Source: Actinacidiphila cocklensis
GTDB taxonomy: Bacteria; Actinomycetota; Actinomycetes; Streptomycetales; Streptomycetaceae
DNA length: 64,000 nucleotides
Direction of reading: 5' to 3'
Assembly: GCF_907177275.1 (NCBI RefSeq)
Contig: NZ_CAJSLV010000103.1
Span: 124,001 to 188,000 of the forward strand
Shown here: positions 23,277 to 31,009 of the stretch, piece by piece
Layout: the number at the start of each line of letters is the position of its first letter
Position numbering within the stretch: position 1 is the first letter of the stretch
Notes under the pieces: generated by a model
Seen by the model: the letters and a program-made list of their open reading frames with translations, nothing else
Told to the model about the DNA's origin: nothing
Database searches by the model: none
Program-made: the position numbers and the translations under genes

Positions 23277-23300
23277 GGGGCGGGGCGGGGCGGGGCGGGG
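23277..23300 (+). repeat. (GGGGC)n tract, potential G-quadruplex
   Basis: Five runs of four G, each separated by a single C, lie directly behind the stop codon of the flavoprotein gene encoded on the minus strand. The plus strand could fold as a G-quadruplex; the minus-strand transcript would carry the C-rich complement. Confidence 0.7.
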
Positions 23301-24677
23301 TCAGCGGACGACGGTCGCCAGGACCTCGTTGAAGGCCTCCGTGGAACTGGGATGCGTCCAGATGGAGTCGCGCAGAGTGCTCGCGGTCGTACCGCTGCGC
23401 ATCGCCAGCGCCACGGTGTTCACCAGCTCCTGCGCGTCCACGCTCAGGAGCGCGGCGCCGAGGATCGCGTCGGTCTCGGCGTCGATCACGAACTTCATCA
23501 GTCCCCTGGTGTCACCGACGATGCTCGCGCGGGGCATCGCCATGATGTCCGCGATCGCCTTGGCCGCCACCCGCACGGACCGGCCGGCGGCGCGCGCCTC
23601 GGTCTCCGTCAGGCCCACCCGGGCCAGCGGCGGCGTCGTGAACAGCGTGTACGGCACGGCCACCCGGTCGGCGGTGGAACGCCGGCCCTCGCCCAGCAGC
23701 TGGTCCGCGGCGATCCGGTGGTCGTCGAGGGAGACGTAGGTGAACTGGGGTCCGCCGTTGACGTCGCCGAGGGCGAAGATGTGCGGGCGGCTGGTGCGCA
23801 GGTGCTCGTCCACCTCGACGGCGCCGCGTGCGGTGGTACGAACGCCCGCCGCCTCCAGCCGCAGCCCGTCCGTGCGGGGCGCCCGCCCGGTGGCGGCGAG
23901 GACCGCGTCCGCGGTGACGGTGGCCGCGGCCCCGTCCTGCTCGTAGTGGACGACGGCCGCGCCGTCCCGGTCCTCGACCCTGGTGACGTGCGCCGAGGTG
24001 ACGAAGGTGATGCCCTCGTCCTGGAGGATGTCCCGCATCGCACGGGCGACGTCGTCGTCCTCCCGCGGCAGGATGCGCGCGGTGCTCTCCAGGACGGTGA
24101 CCTCGGTCCCGTAGCGGCGGAGCATCGCCGCGAACTCCAGCCCCTGGTAGCCGGCGCCGAGGACGGTGAGCCGGCCCGGCATCTCGGGCGAGGCGATCAG
24201 CTCGGTGCCGGTGACCAGGTGCGCGCTGTCCCGCAGGCCGGGGACGTCCGGGATCACGTTCGTGGCGCCGGTGTTGATCACGATGGTGTCCGCGGTGATC
24301 TCCAGCCGGTCGTCGCCGGCGACGACCTCCACCCGGTGGTCGTCGAGAAAGGCGGCGGTACCGGTCACCACGGTCACGGAGTCGAGGGTGTCGAGCATCC
24401 GGAAGTTCTTGCCGCGCATCACGGCGGTCAGCGCCGCCGTCGACGCCACGGACTCGGCGTACCACTTGGCGGGGTCCGCGCCGTCCGGGCGCTCGGAGGC
24501 CCGGTGGATGAGCGCCTTGGTCGGTACGCAGCCGGTGTTGATGCAGGTCCCGCCGTACATCTGGGCGGACCGCTCCACCATCACGACGCGCTTCCCCGCG
24601 CGGCCCATGGTCGCCGCGAGCGTCTTGCCGCCCTTGCCGAAGCCGATCACCAGCAGATCCGCGTGCATTGTGTCCAT
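23301..24677 (-). CDS. RclA-like pyridine nucleotide-disulfide oxidoreductase
   Basis: 458 aa. FAD motif LVIGFGKGGKTLAATMGRAG at the N-terminus, redox-active CxxxxC in GGTCINTGCVPTKALIH, NAD(P) motif LTVLGAGYQGLEFAAMLRRYG, second FAD motif IFALGDVNGGPQFTYVSLDD, and a C-terminal dimerisation domain (FTTPPLARVGLTETEARAAG). The GFGKGGKTLA opening is typical of the RclA (reactive-chlorine resistance) branch. RclA reduces copper and protects cells against hypochlorous acid in enterobacteria. A cupin-AraC regulator is divergent, mirroring the rclA/rclR layout. ATG 24677 and ATG 24668 are both possible starts. Confidence 0.8.
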   Translation of the reverse strand: MDTMHADLLVIGFGKGGKTLAATMGRAGKRVVMVERSAQMYGGTCINTGCVPTKALIHRASERPDGADPAKWYAESVASTAALTAVMRGKNFRMLDTLDSVTVVTGTAAFLDDHRVEVVAGDDRLEITADTIVINTGATNVIPDVPGLRDSAHLVTGTELIASPEMPGRLTVLGAGYQGLEFAAMLRRYGTEVTVLESTARILPREDDDVARAMRDILQDEGITFVTSAHVTRVEDRDGAAVVHYEQDGAAATVTADAVLAATGRAPRTDGLRLEAAGVRTTARGAVEVDEHLRTSRPHIFALGDVNGGPQFTYVSLDDHRIAADQLLGEGRRSTADRVAVPYTLFTTPPLARVGLTETEARAAGRSVRVAAKAIADIMAMPRASIVGDTRGLMKFVIDAETDAILGAALLSVDAQELVNTVALAMRSGTTASTLRDSIWTHPSSTEAFNEVLATVVR

Positions 24678-24775
24678 ACAGCCAGCGTCCACCCGACCGG
24701 ACGACCCTGCAAGGCGAGGAAGAATCAATTACCGTCGAGATAGGCTCACGCTGCCTGAGGAAGAGCGCTCGCACC

Positions 24776-24833
24776 GGCTTCGGGCGGGGCCTCGTAAGGG
24801 GCTTCGGGCAAGGCCTTCGGAGGGGCTTCGGGC
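24776..24833 (+). repeat. Three GGCTTCGGGC direct repeats at an exact 24-base period
   Basis: GGCTTCGGGC starts at 24776, 24800 and 24824, in the leader of the AraC gene and in the divergent control region. Direct repeats spaced by about two helical turns are what an AraC-type dimer would bind. Alternatively the 24-base unit keeps the reading frame and would encode GLRAxPxx repeats, so it could be a coding relic. Confidence 0.6.
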
Positions 24834-24849
24834 GGACGGAGGGAGACCC

Positions 24850-25773
24850 GTGGACGCGGTCAGCACGCTCATCCGCATGGCGCGCCTGGAGGCCGGCGTG
24901 GACGTGCGCTGCCTCCTGGCGGGCGGCCACGTCATGGACAACCCGCCCGGCCCGACGGGCCAGGTGCCCTTCCACGTCCTGCTGGCCGGCCGCTGCGTCG
25001 TGCAGGCCGGCGAGCGGATCGTCGACCTGGAAGCGGGCGACGTCCTCGTACTGCCACGGGCCGGGCGGCACCGCGTACGGGTACGGGTGGACACCGGCGC
25101 ACCGCCGGTGCCCGCCACGCGGCACGAGGGCGCGTCGGTGGCCACCCTGCGCAGCTCGTCGGCTCCGGACGTGGACCTCTTCTGCGGGCACTTCACCTAC
25201 CGGCCGGGCGCCGGGGAGTTGCTGTTCGCCGGGTTGCCCGACGTCCTCCACGCGTCGTTCGGCACCGGCGCCGGCTCGCCGCTGCGGCTGCTCGGTGAGC
25301 TGATGCGCAACGAGGCGGCGCTGGACGGGCCGGGAGCCGGGGCACTGCTGGCCTCCCTGTGCGAGGCGCTGCTGGCGCTCGTCCTGCGCGGCGACGGCCG
25401 CACTCCCCCAGCCGCCGCCACCCCCGCGTGGACGGCGGTGGCCGATCCCGGGCTGCGGGCCGTCATCGACGCCGTCGTCCACGAACCGCAGAAGCGGTGG
25501 ACGCTCGCCGGGCTGGCCGAGGTCGCCGGCGTCTCACGGGCCACCCTGGTCCGGCGCTTCCCCGCGGCCACCGGCACGGGGGTCGCCGACTTCCTCACCA
25601 GGACCCGGATGACGGTGGCGGCGGACCTGCTGACCACCACGCAGCGCAGCCTGGAGGACATCGCCGCCAGCGTCGGCTACCGCTCGCCCTCCGCCTTCGG
25701 ACGGGCCTTCAGGACCGTCACCGGTACGACGCCCGCCAGCTGGCGCCGGGCCGCAGCGCTGACGCGCGGCTGA
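24850..25773 (+). CDS. AraC-family regulator with N-terminal cupin (RclR-like)
   Basis: 307 aa. Residues 25-190 form the cupin_6-type sensor domain (FHVLLAGRCVVQAGERIVDL, GDVLVLPRAGRHRVRV). The C-terminal ~100 residues hold two helix-turn-helix motifs (WTLAGLAEVAGVSRATLVRRF and LEDIAASVGYRSPSAFGRAF). GTG 24850 follows GGAGGGAG. RclR, the activator of rclA in E. coli, has the same architecture and senses reactive chlorine through cysteines; here the only clear cysteines are in CLLAGG, LFCGHF and LCEALL, so sensing may differ. The target is most likely the divergent flavoprotein gene. Confidence 0.85.
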   Translation: MDAVSTLIRMARLEAGVDVRCLLAGGHVMDNPPGPTGQVPFHVLLAGRCVVQAGERIVDLEAGDVLVLPRAGRHRVRVRVDTGAPPVPATRHEGASVATLRSSSAPDVDLFCGHFTYRPGAGELLFAGLPDVLHASFGTGAGSPLRLLGELMRNEAALDGPGAGALLASLCEALLALVLRGDGRTPPAAATPAWTAVADPGLRAVIDAVVHEPQKRWTLAGLAEVAGVSRATLVRRFPAATGTGVADFLTRTRMTVAADLLTTTQRSLEDIAASVGYRSPSAFGRAFRTVTGTTPASWRRAAALTRG

Positions 25774-25783
25774 CGAGCGCCAC

Positions 25784-25930
25784 CGGACGCTGCTGGAGCA
25801 GCGGCCCCACCAGACGCACCCGTCGCGCCACACATACGTGCTCACCGACCACGGAGGCTCCCTGCGCCCGGTGATCGTCGCCCTCGCGGCCTGTGGCAAC
25901 CAGCACCTGGCACCGGGACCGGCCGCAGGC
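25784..25930 (+). pseudogene. C-terminal fragment of an HxlR-type regulator
   Basis: Directly after the AraC stop, one frame reads LLEQRPHQTHPSRHTYVLTD and GGSLRPVIVALAACGNQHLA. This is the wing and last helix of the HxlR/MarR-like fold (ERRPY..PPR.EY.LT..G..L.PV..AL..WG). The N-terminal half is missing. The remaining DNA up to 26288 shows no gene and probably contains the promoter and leader of the cold-shock gene. Confidence 0.6.
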
Positions 25931-26288
25931 CCTGGCATGCGCGCCCGGCACGCCGAACCGGGGCGACACCTGACTCGGACCAGACCCCCCGGCCGGAACG
26001 CACGGGTGCGGAAATCTGATTCCGCAAGTGCAGAAATACCGACACGCCACCCGGAGTCTTCTTCGCCTTTGCCGGCAGGGAAATTATGGAACCGCGAGTG
26101 ACCACCGCGGCGTGCTATGGTATCCATCAGTTGCAGTTGTGGTTCCCAGAAACTTCGAGTGCCCTTGCCGACATGACGGTGGGAGCACTTCTGTATTTCC
26201 GGCATTTTTCCGGACGGGGTAATCATCGCGGCGACGCGGATTCCGCACAGTGCAGATTCCGGGTACTGCCCCTGAAGGAGATCTTGAT

Positions 26289-26492
26289 ATGGCATCTGGC
26301 ACCGTGAAGTGGTTCAACGCGGAAAAGGGTTTCGGCTTCATCGAGCAGGACGGTGGCGGCGCTGACGTCTTCGCCCACTACTCGAACATCGCCGCCTCCG
26401 GCTTCCGCGAGCTGCAGGAGGGCCAGAAGGTGAACTTCGACGTCACCCAGGGCCAGAAGGGCCCGCAGGCGGAGAACATCGTTCCCGCCTGA
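26289..26492 (+). CDS. Cold-shock protein (CspA family)
   Basis: 67 aa. It has both nucleic-acid-binding motifs, KGFGFIEQDG (RNP1) and DVFAHYSNI (RNP2), in the order typical of the five-stranded OB-fold, beginning MASGTVKWFNAEKG. Such proteins bind single-stranded RNA/DNA and act as RNA chaperones. AAGGAG precedes ATG 26289. A long AT-richer leader (about 26000-26288) fits the extended 5' UTRs of cold-shock genes. It heads a block with a DEAD-box helicase and a second CSP. Confidence 0.97.
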   Translation: MASGTVKWFNAEKGFGFIEQDGGGADVFAHYSNIAASGFRELQEGQKVNFDVTQGQKGPQAENIVPA

Positions 26493-26505
26493 CGCTGACG
26501 CTCAG

Positions 26506-26549
26506 AGCAGGCCGGGTCCCGCACCTTGGGGTGCGGGCCCCGGCCTGCT
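26506..26549 (+). terminator. Hairpin terminator after the first cold-shock gene
   Basis: AGCAGGCCGGG (26506-26516) pairs with CCCGGCCTGCT (26539-26549), with an inner GCACC/GGTGC stem; it is followed by GCTTTCT. Confidence 0.85.
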
Positions 26550-26744
26550 GCTTTCTCCGGAAGTCCCAGGCGGTATTCGGGTACGCCGTGAAAGCCAGCT
26601 GCCCGTCGGGCATTTTACCTCCGGGCTTTTCGATGGTTTCCCCGCTCCGCGCATTCACCAGCATCGGTTCGTCCTCGTGCTCCCACTCGCGGCCTGGCTC
26701 CGCCCGGGATTCCTCGACGTACCGAAATCGAGGAAAGGTTCTCC

Positions 26745-28274
26745 GTGAACCGCACTTTTCGCACGACTGATCGCTCTTCCCGCAACCGCTCCTCCGGCTC
26801 CGGCTCCGGCCGCAGCGGCTACCGCAGCCAGGCGCCGAGCCGCTCCGGCGGCCCGTCCCGCTCCGGCAGCTACGGAGGCCGCCGACCGGCTGCACAGCAG
26901 GGGGAATTCGCCCTGCCCGTCACCCTCACGCCCGCCCTGCCCCCGGCGGAGACCTTCGCCGAGCTGGACCTGCCGTCCGCACTGGTGAAGACGCTGGCCA
27001 CACAGGGGATGGCCGTGCCGTTCCCGATCCAGGCCGCCACGCTCCCCAACTCCCTGGCAGGACGCGACGTGCTGGGCCGCGGCCGCACCGGCTCCGGCAA
27101 GACCCTGGCGTTCGGCCTGGCGCTGCTCGCCCGCACCGCCGGACAGCGCGCCGAGCCCGGACAGCCGCTGGCCCTGGTCCTGGTCCCGACGCGGGAACTG
27201 GCCCAGCAGGTCACCGACGCCCTCACCCCGTACGCCCGCGACCTGCGGCTGCGGCTGACCACCGTCGTCGGCGGCATGTCCATCGGCCGCCAGGTCAACG
27301 CGCTGCGCGGGGGTGCCGAGGTCGTCGTAGCGACTCCGGGACGGCTCAAGGACCTCATCGACCGCGGTACGTGCCGGCTGGACCGGGTCGCCATCACCGT
27401 GCTGGACGAAGCGGACCAGATGGCTGATATGGGATTCATGCCGCAGGTCACCGCCCTGCTGGACCAGGTGCGCCCAGGCGGTCAGCGGATGCTGTTCTCG
27501 GCCACTCTGGACCGCAACATCGATCTGCTCGTGCGCCGGTATCTGAATGACCCGGTCGTCCACTCCGTCGACCCCTCCATGGGCGCCGTCGCCACGATGG
27601 AGCACCACGTTCTGCACGTGCAGACCACGGACAAGCAGGCTCTGACCACCCAGATCGCGGCCCGCGACGGCCGGGTACTGATGTTCCTGGACACCAAGCA
27701 CGCCGTGGACGCACTCACCGCGCACCTGCTCCGCACCGGCGTGCGGGCGGCGGCGCTGCACGGCGGCAAGTCGCAGCCGCAGCGCACCCGTACCCTCGCG
27801 CAGTTCAAGAGCGGTCACGTGACCGTGCTGGTGGCTACCAACGTGGCCGCCCGCGGTATCCACGTCGACGACCTCGACCTGGTCGTCAACGTCGACCCGC
27901 CCAGCGACCACAAGGACTACCTGCACCGCGGCGGACGGACCGCCCGGGCCGGTGAATCCGGCCGCGTGGTCACCCTGGTCCTGCCCAGCCAGCGGCGCGA
28001 GATGACCCGGCTGATGGCCACCGCCGGAATCACCCCGCAGAGCACACAGACCCACTCCGGGCAAGCTGAACTGACGCGCATCACCGGCGCCCGCACCCCC
28101 TCCGGCGTGCCGGTGACCATCACCGAACCGGTCGGGGAACGCACCAGGCGCAGCACGTCGTCGTCCTCGCGTAGCCGGCGCAACCGCCCCTCGCAGGCCG
28201 GGCGCTCCGGCCGGCCCACCCTGGCGTCGAAGGGAACCTCACCGCGCCGCTCCGCCCTCGGCACGGCAGCCTGA
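26745..28274 (+). CDS. DEAD-box RNA helicase
   Basis: 509 aa. The N-terminal ~50 residues are a Ser/Arg/Gly-rich low-complexity tail (SSGSGSGRSGYRSQAPSRSG). The helicase core has the Q motif (FPIQAATLPNSLAGRDVLG), Walker A GRTGSGKT, PTRELAQQ, TPGRLKDLI, Walker B DEAD in VLDEADQMADMGF, SAT, and motif VI HRGGRTARAGESG. The C-terminal tail is basic and disordered. These enzymes unwind structured RNA, especially in the cold, and the neighbouring CSP genes support that role. GTG 26745 has AGGAAAGG upstream. A 250-base spacer with a terminator separates it from the first CSP. Confidence 0.96.
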   Translation: MNRTFRTTDRSSRNRSSGSGSGRSGYRSQAPSRSGGPSRSGSYGGRRPAAQQGEFALPVTLTPALPPAETFAELDLPSALVKTLATQGMAVPFPIQAATLPNSLAGRDVLGRGRTGSGKTLAFGLALLARTAGQRAEPGQPLALVLVPTRELAQQVTDALTPYARDLRLRLTTVVGGMSIGRQVNALRGGAEVVVATPGRLKDLIDRGTCRLDRVAITVLDEADQMADMGFMPQVTALLDQVRPGGQRMLFSATLDRNIDLLVRRYLNDPVVHSVDPSMGAVATMEHHVLHVQTTDKQALTTQIAARDGRVLMFLDTKHAVDALTAHLLRTGVRAAALHGGKSQPQRTRTLAQFKSGHVTVLVATNVAARGIHVDDLDLVVNVDPPSDHKDYLHRGGRTARAGESGRVVTLVLPSQRREMTRLMATAGITPQSTQTHSGQAELTRITGARTPSGVPVTITEPVGERTRRSTSSSSRSRRNRPSQAGRSGRPTLASKGTSPRRSALGTAA

Positions 28275-28342
28275 AGCCCAGCCGGACTGCACCCTTCCAG
28301 GCGTACCGGCTCCTGCCCTGTCCCCATCATCTGCGAGGTCCC

Positions 28343-28648
28343 ATGCGCTGCATCATCGCCCGCTTCCCCTTCGACTTGACCAAGAGCGACGTGCAAGCAT
28401 CGATGAAAGGCATCAAGCCCGAGCTCATTTCGGGTGAGTCCGTGATCATCAGCCGCCGCCAGTACCCCGTCAAGCAGGTCGGAGAAGTCGTCACCAGGCA
28501 GGATCGCCGCGATTTCAGCGCCGCCGAGATGACCCGCGCCCTCCTCAGCCTCGGCTTCACGTGCCGCGGCGCCGTTGGGCCGAAGGTTCCGCCCGCCGCC
28601 CTCAGCCCGCTCCGGACAGCACAATCGCTGCTGGGCGTCGAAGCGTAA
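28343..28648 (+). CDS. Conserved small protein of the cold-shock/DEAD-box block
   Basis: 101 aa, hypothetical. The sequence begins MRCIIARFPFDLTKSDVQAS and continues with GIKPELISGESVIISRRQYP and RQDRRDFSAAEMTRALLSLG. The same pattern accompanies CSP/DEAD-box gene pairs in Streptomyces, so it is a conserved companion, but I know of no assigned function. Start ATG 28343 fits the conserved beginning and follows CGAGGT. It ends shortly before a strong hairpin. Confidence 0.7.
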   Translation: MRCIIARFPFDLTKSDVQASMKGIKPELISGESVIISRRQYPVKQVGEVVTRQDRRDFSAAEMTRALLSLGFTCRGAVGPKVPPAALSPLRTAQSLLGVEA

Positions 28649-28678
28649 GTCCAGAACCGATGGCCTCACCCAGCCGGC

Positions 28679-28705
28679 GGCCGGGGCGCACTTCGTGCCC
28701 CGGCC
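28679..28705 (+). terminator. Hairpin terminator after the small cold-shock-block gene
   Basis: GGCCGGGGC... pairs with ...GCCCCGGCC around a short CTTCG-containing loop, about 30 bases after the stop at 28648. The remaining 300 bases up to the second CSP show no gene. Confidence 0.65.
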
Positions 28706-29010
28706 GGCCGCGTTGAGGGACGGCGATACGGCCGGCGGCCTCGACTGAGGCACTCGTGTCCGCCCAGCGGCGGGCCGTCTCGGCTACGCAGCGGCGTGGC
28801 CAGGCGGCTCTGCCGACAAACGAGCAGGCCGGGGGTGCTGCCGGCGACGTCGACCGGGCGTGCCCGGTTCAGAAAGCGGCCGGCCCCCCGATCCGTCCCG
28901 TCCCCCACGGTGCGCCCGACCCTCGCTCCGGCTGCATTGCCCAGTCCATGCCGCGGTGAATCCGCCGTCGAAATTTCTCACCGCACTTCAAGCGCGCAGG
29001 AAGGTGCAAA

Positions 29011-29214
29011 ATGCCCACAGGCACAGTGAAGTGGTTCAATTCGGCCAGGGGTTTCGGTTTCATCGAGCAGCCGGGCGCCGGCCCGGACGTCTTTGCGCAC
29101 TACTCGAACTTCGTCGACCCTGAGCTCTCCGGGCTGATCGAAGGCCGGAGTGTCACTTTCGAGGTCACGCAGACCCCGAAGGGGCTGTGCGCAGAGAACA
29201 TCGTCTGCCGGTAG
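29011..29214 (+). CDS. Second cold-shock protein
   Basis: 67 aa, a diverged paralogue of the protein at 26289-26492. RNP1 is RGFGFIEQPG and RNP2 DVFAHYSNF. Differences are concentrated in the last third (VDPELSGLIEGRSVTFEV), and it ends in a cysteine-containing ENIVCR. GGAAGG sits 7 bases before ATG 29011. Two CSPs flanking one helicase suggests either a duplication or division of labour. Confidence 0.95.
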   Translation: MPTGTVKWFNSARGFGFIEQPGAGPDVFAHYSNFVDPELSGLIEGRSVTFEVTQTPKGLCAENIVCR

Positions 29215-30266
29215 TCCGAGCAGCCGGAATCCTCGTCGCACGAAGACGCGTGAGTCGGTGCATCGCCGGCCCCGGACGAGTCGCCGTCCCGTCTCGGCCG
29301 GCCTGCGTGCCTGCCGTCCGGCGTACTCACACCACAGGCGCGGCCCGGACGCTTCATGATCCCACTGATGCAGTCCGGGCATCGACCGACTCGGCGAAGG
29401 ACGCGGGTCCGTAGGCAACCCCGGCCACCACGATGAGGTCGGGATGGCCGACCAGGCCGACGGAGCTTCGCGGAAGGTCCGGTGGGCGCGCGCAGCGGCG
29501 ACGCCGGTCAGCCGACCGCTGCGCATCGCCCGCCCGACGTCATCCCGTCCGGCAGGGCGCGATTACCTCACCGTCGAACACGCGGAAATCTATGTCGCCT
29601 GGAGTAGACATTGGGCGGCAGCATGGGTATGTTTCCTGTCGTAGTCGAGATCGAGCGGTGCCCGGCAGACACGAACTGCCGGGCAGCAGTACACGCAAGT
29701 GCAGGTCGGTACGGCTGTGGAGTTCCGAAGCCAGGTGACAGCAGGACGGTGACGGAGCTGACGCCGGACCGGGTGGCCCGCAGTGATCAGGGGCCGCCGC
29801 CGGCAGTACCGTAGGCGCAGTTTGCAGTACCAGCAGTGCAGTGATGGATGTTCCTCGGTGAAGGCGTCGGGCTGCGGGCGCGCGCACCGGGAGGTTCGGC
29901 AGTGGGGTTCCAAGCCAGAGCAGACGCAGGGTAGGCGACGGGGCTGGCTGTCGAAGAGCGGCGCTTACTCAGGCCGCTGCAGTTCGCATCACCGGTATCA
30001 CCGGCACGAGAAGCAGTACCGCGTTGCCGGCAGTACGAAGTTCCCGTCTGGTAATCAGTTGTTCAAGAGGGAAGAACGGAGGAGCTGAGCGCCATCAGGA
30101 TCGCCCGGGCGGAATCACCGAGCCCGGGTACCGCAGGACATCGATAGCGAGGTGGTCTCCGGTCACGCAACCGCGATCCCCGCACTCCCCTTTCCCCCCC
30201 GGATGGGCGTGCGGACACAGAAGGCCGGCCCAGCAATAGACCGGCAGATGGTGTTGCATTTCCTTC
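29215..30266 (+). other. Non-coding kilobase with clustered GCAGTAC heptamers
   Basis: No gene with family resemblance was found on either strand. On the minus strand around 29375-29450 a short coherent stretch (SVGLVGHPDLIVVAGVAYGP) ends in a stop and may be the tail of a lost gene; I cannot name it. GCAGTAC occurs at 29686, 29803, 29824, 30013 and 30030, with a sixth copy in the centre of the palindrome that follows. Confidence 0.45.
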
Positions 30267-30298
30267 GGGGCCCTGGTGCAGTACTGCACCAGGGCCCC
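30267..30298. promoter_or_regulatory. Perfect 32-bp loopless palindrome upstream of the MerR gene
   Basis: The two 16-base halves (the left half begins GGGGCCCTGG and the centre is TGCAGTACTGCA) are exact reverse complements with no spacer. It ends 28 bases before ATG 30327. MerR-type dimers bind long palindromes in promoters, so an operator is the leading idea. It has no T-run and no gene immediately upstream on the same strand, which makes a terminator less likely. Confidence 0.75.
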
Positions 30299-30326
30299 TC
30301 CAGCGCGTGTTCCACAGAGAGGTGAG

Positions 30327-30674
30327 ATGACAGCAGACGATTCGTTCGGCCGTCTCGATGACGACGACTACCCCGCCTACACCATGGGCCGGGCCGCCGA
30401 GATACTCGGCACGACCCAGGGCTTCCTTCGCGCCGTCGGCGAGGCCCGCCTCATCACCCCACTCCGCTCCGAGGGCGGCCACCGCCGCTACTCCCGCTAC
30501 CAGCTGCGCATCGCCGCCCGCGCGCGGGAACTCGTCGACCGCGGCACCTCCATCGAGGCCGCCTGCCGCATCGTCATCCTTGAAGACCAGCTTGAGGAAG
30601 CCCAGCGCATCAACGCCGAATACCGCCGCGCCGCCGAATCGGCGAATTCAGCGAACGAGTCCGGCGACGGCTGA
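30327..30674 (+). CDS. MerR-family regulator
   Basis: 115 aa, short. The winged helix-turn-helix reads YTMGRAAEILGTTQGFLRAV, then ITPLRSEGGHRRYSRYQL; a coiled-coil follows (CRIVILEDQLEEAQRINAEY). There is no C-terminal ligand domain and no cysteine metal site, so it likely acts as a simple DNA-binding dimer. Close relatives accompany Streptomyces cold-shock genes. AGAGAGGTGAG precedes ATG 30327. The 32-bp palindrome just upstream is a good candidate for its own operator. Confidence 0.9.
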   Translation: MTADDSFGRLDDDDYPAYTMGRAAEILGTTQGFLRAVGEARLITPLRSEGGHRRYSRYQLRIAARARELVDRGTSIEAACRIVILEDQLEEAQRINAEYRRAAESANSANESGDG

Positions 30675-30711
30675 GATCTGCCGCTCTCCCAGTGGCGCAG
30701 CCCCCGGTAAG

Positions 30712-30800
30712 ACGACCTCCACGACCAGCAGCACGCGCGCTCGGGACGCGTGGGCATGATGTCCGTCGTGTCGGCGCGGTACACAACCACATCTGCGGTG
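30712..30800 (-). pseudogene. Fragment of a Uma2-family gene
   Basis: These ~90 bases nearly repeat 35761-35850 of the intact Uma2 gene. On the minus strand they read VVVYRADTTDIMPTRPE. The frame is then lost. It is joined to sequence (30809-30840, TGCCGCCTGGTGACGTTCTG...) that recurs beside the tRNA-Thr remnants at 36.6 and 43.8 kb. Confidence 0.8.
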
Positions 30801-31009
30801 CTCGGACGTGCCGCCTGGTGACGTTCTGCCTGGTCAGAGCGCGTATGACAGGTTGGCCTGTGTCGTCTCGTAGACGACATCCAAAGGCGTCCGGCCGTCG
30901 GATGGCCGCGGGAGACTCCGAGTGCCTCTCATCTCGGGGCTGTCGTCCCTCTACAGGAGGCGCCCATGCCCGGTAGAGAAGAACCGGCGAACCTGTACAG
31001 GTCAGAGCC

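Noticed and set aside
28756..28959. Small ORF between the companion gene and the second cold-shock gene
   Set aside because: No ribosome site, no recognisable motif, and the region follows a terminator.
30267..30298. Palindrome as a transcription terminator
   Set aside because: No loop, no T-run, about 1 kb from the nearest upstream gene on the same strand and 28 bases before a start codon; an operator fits better, though this is not proven.
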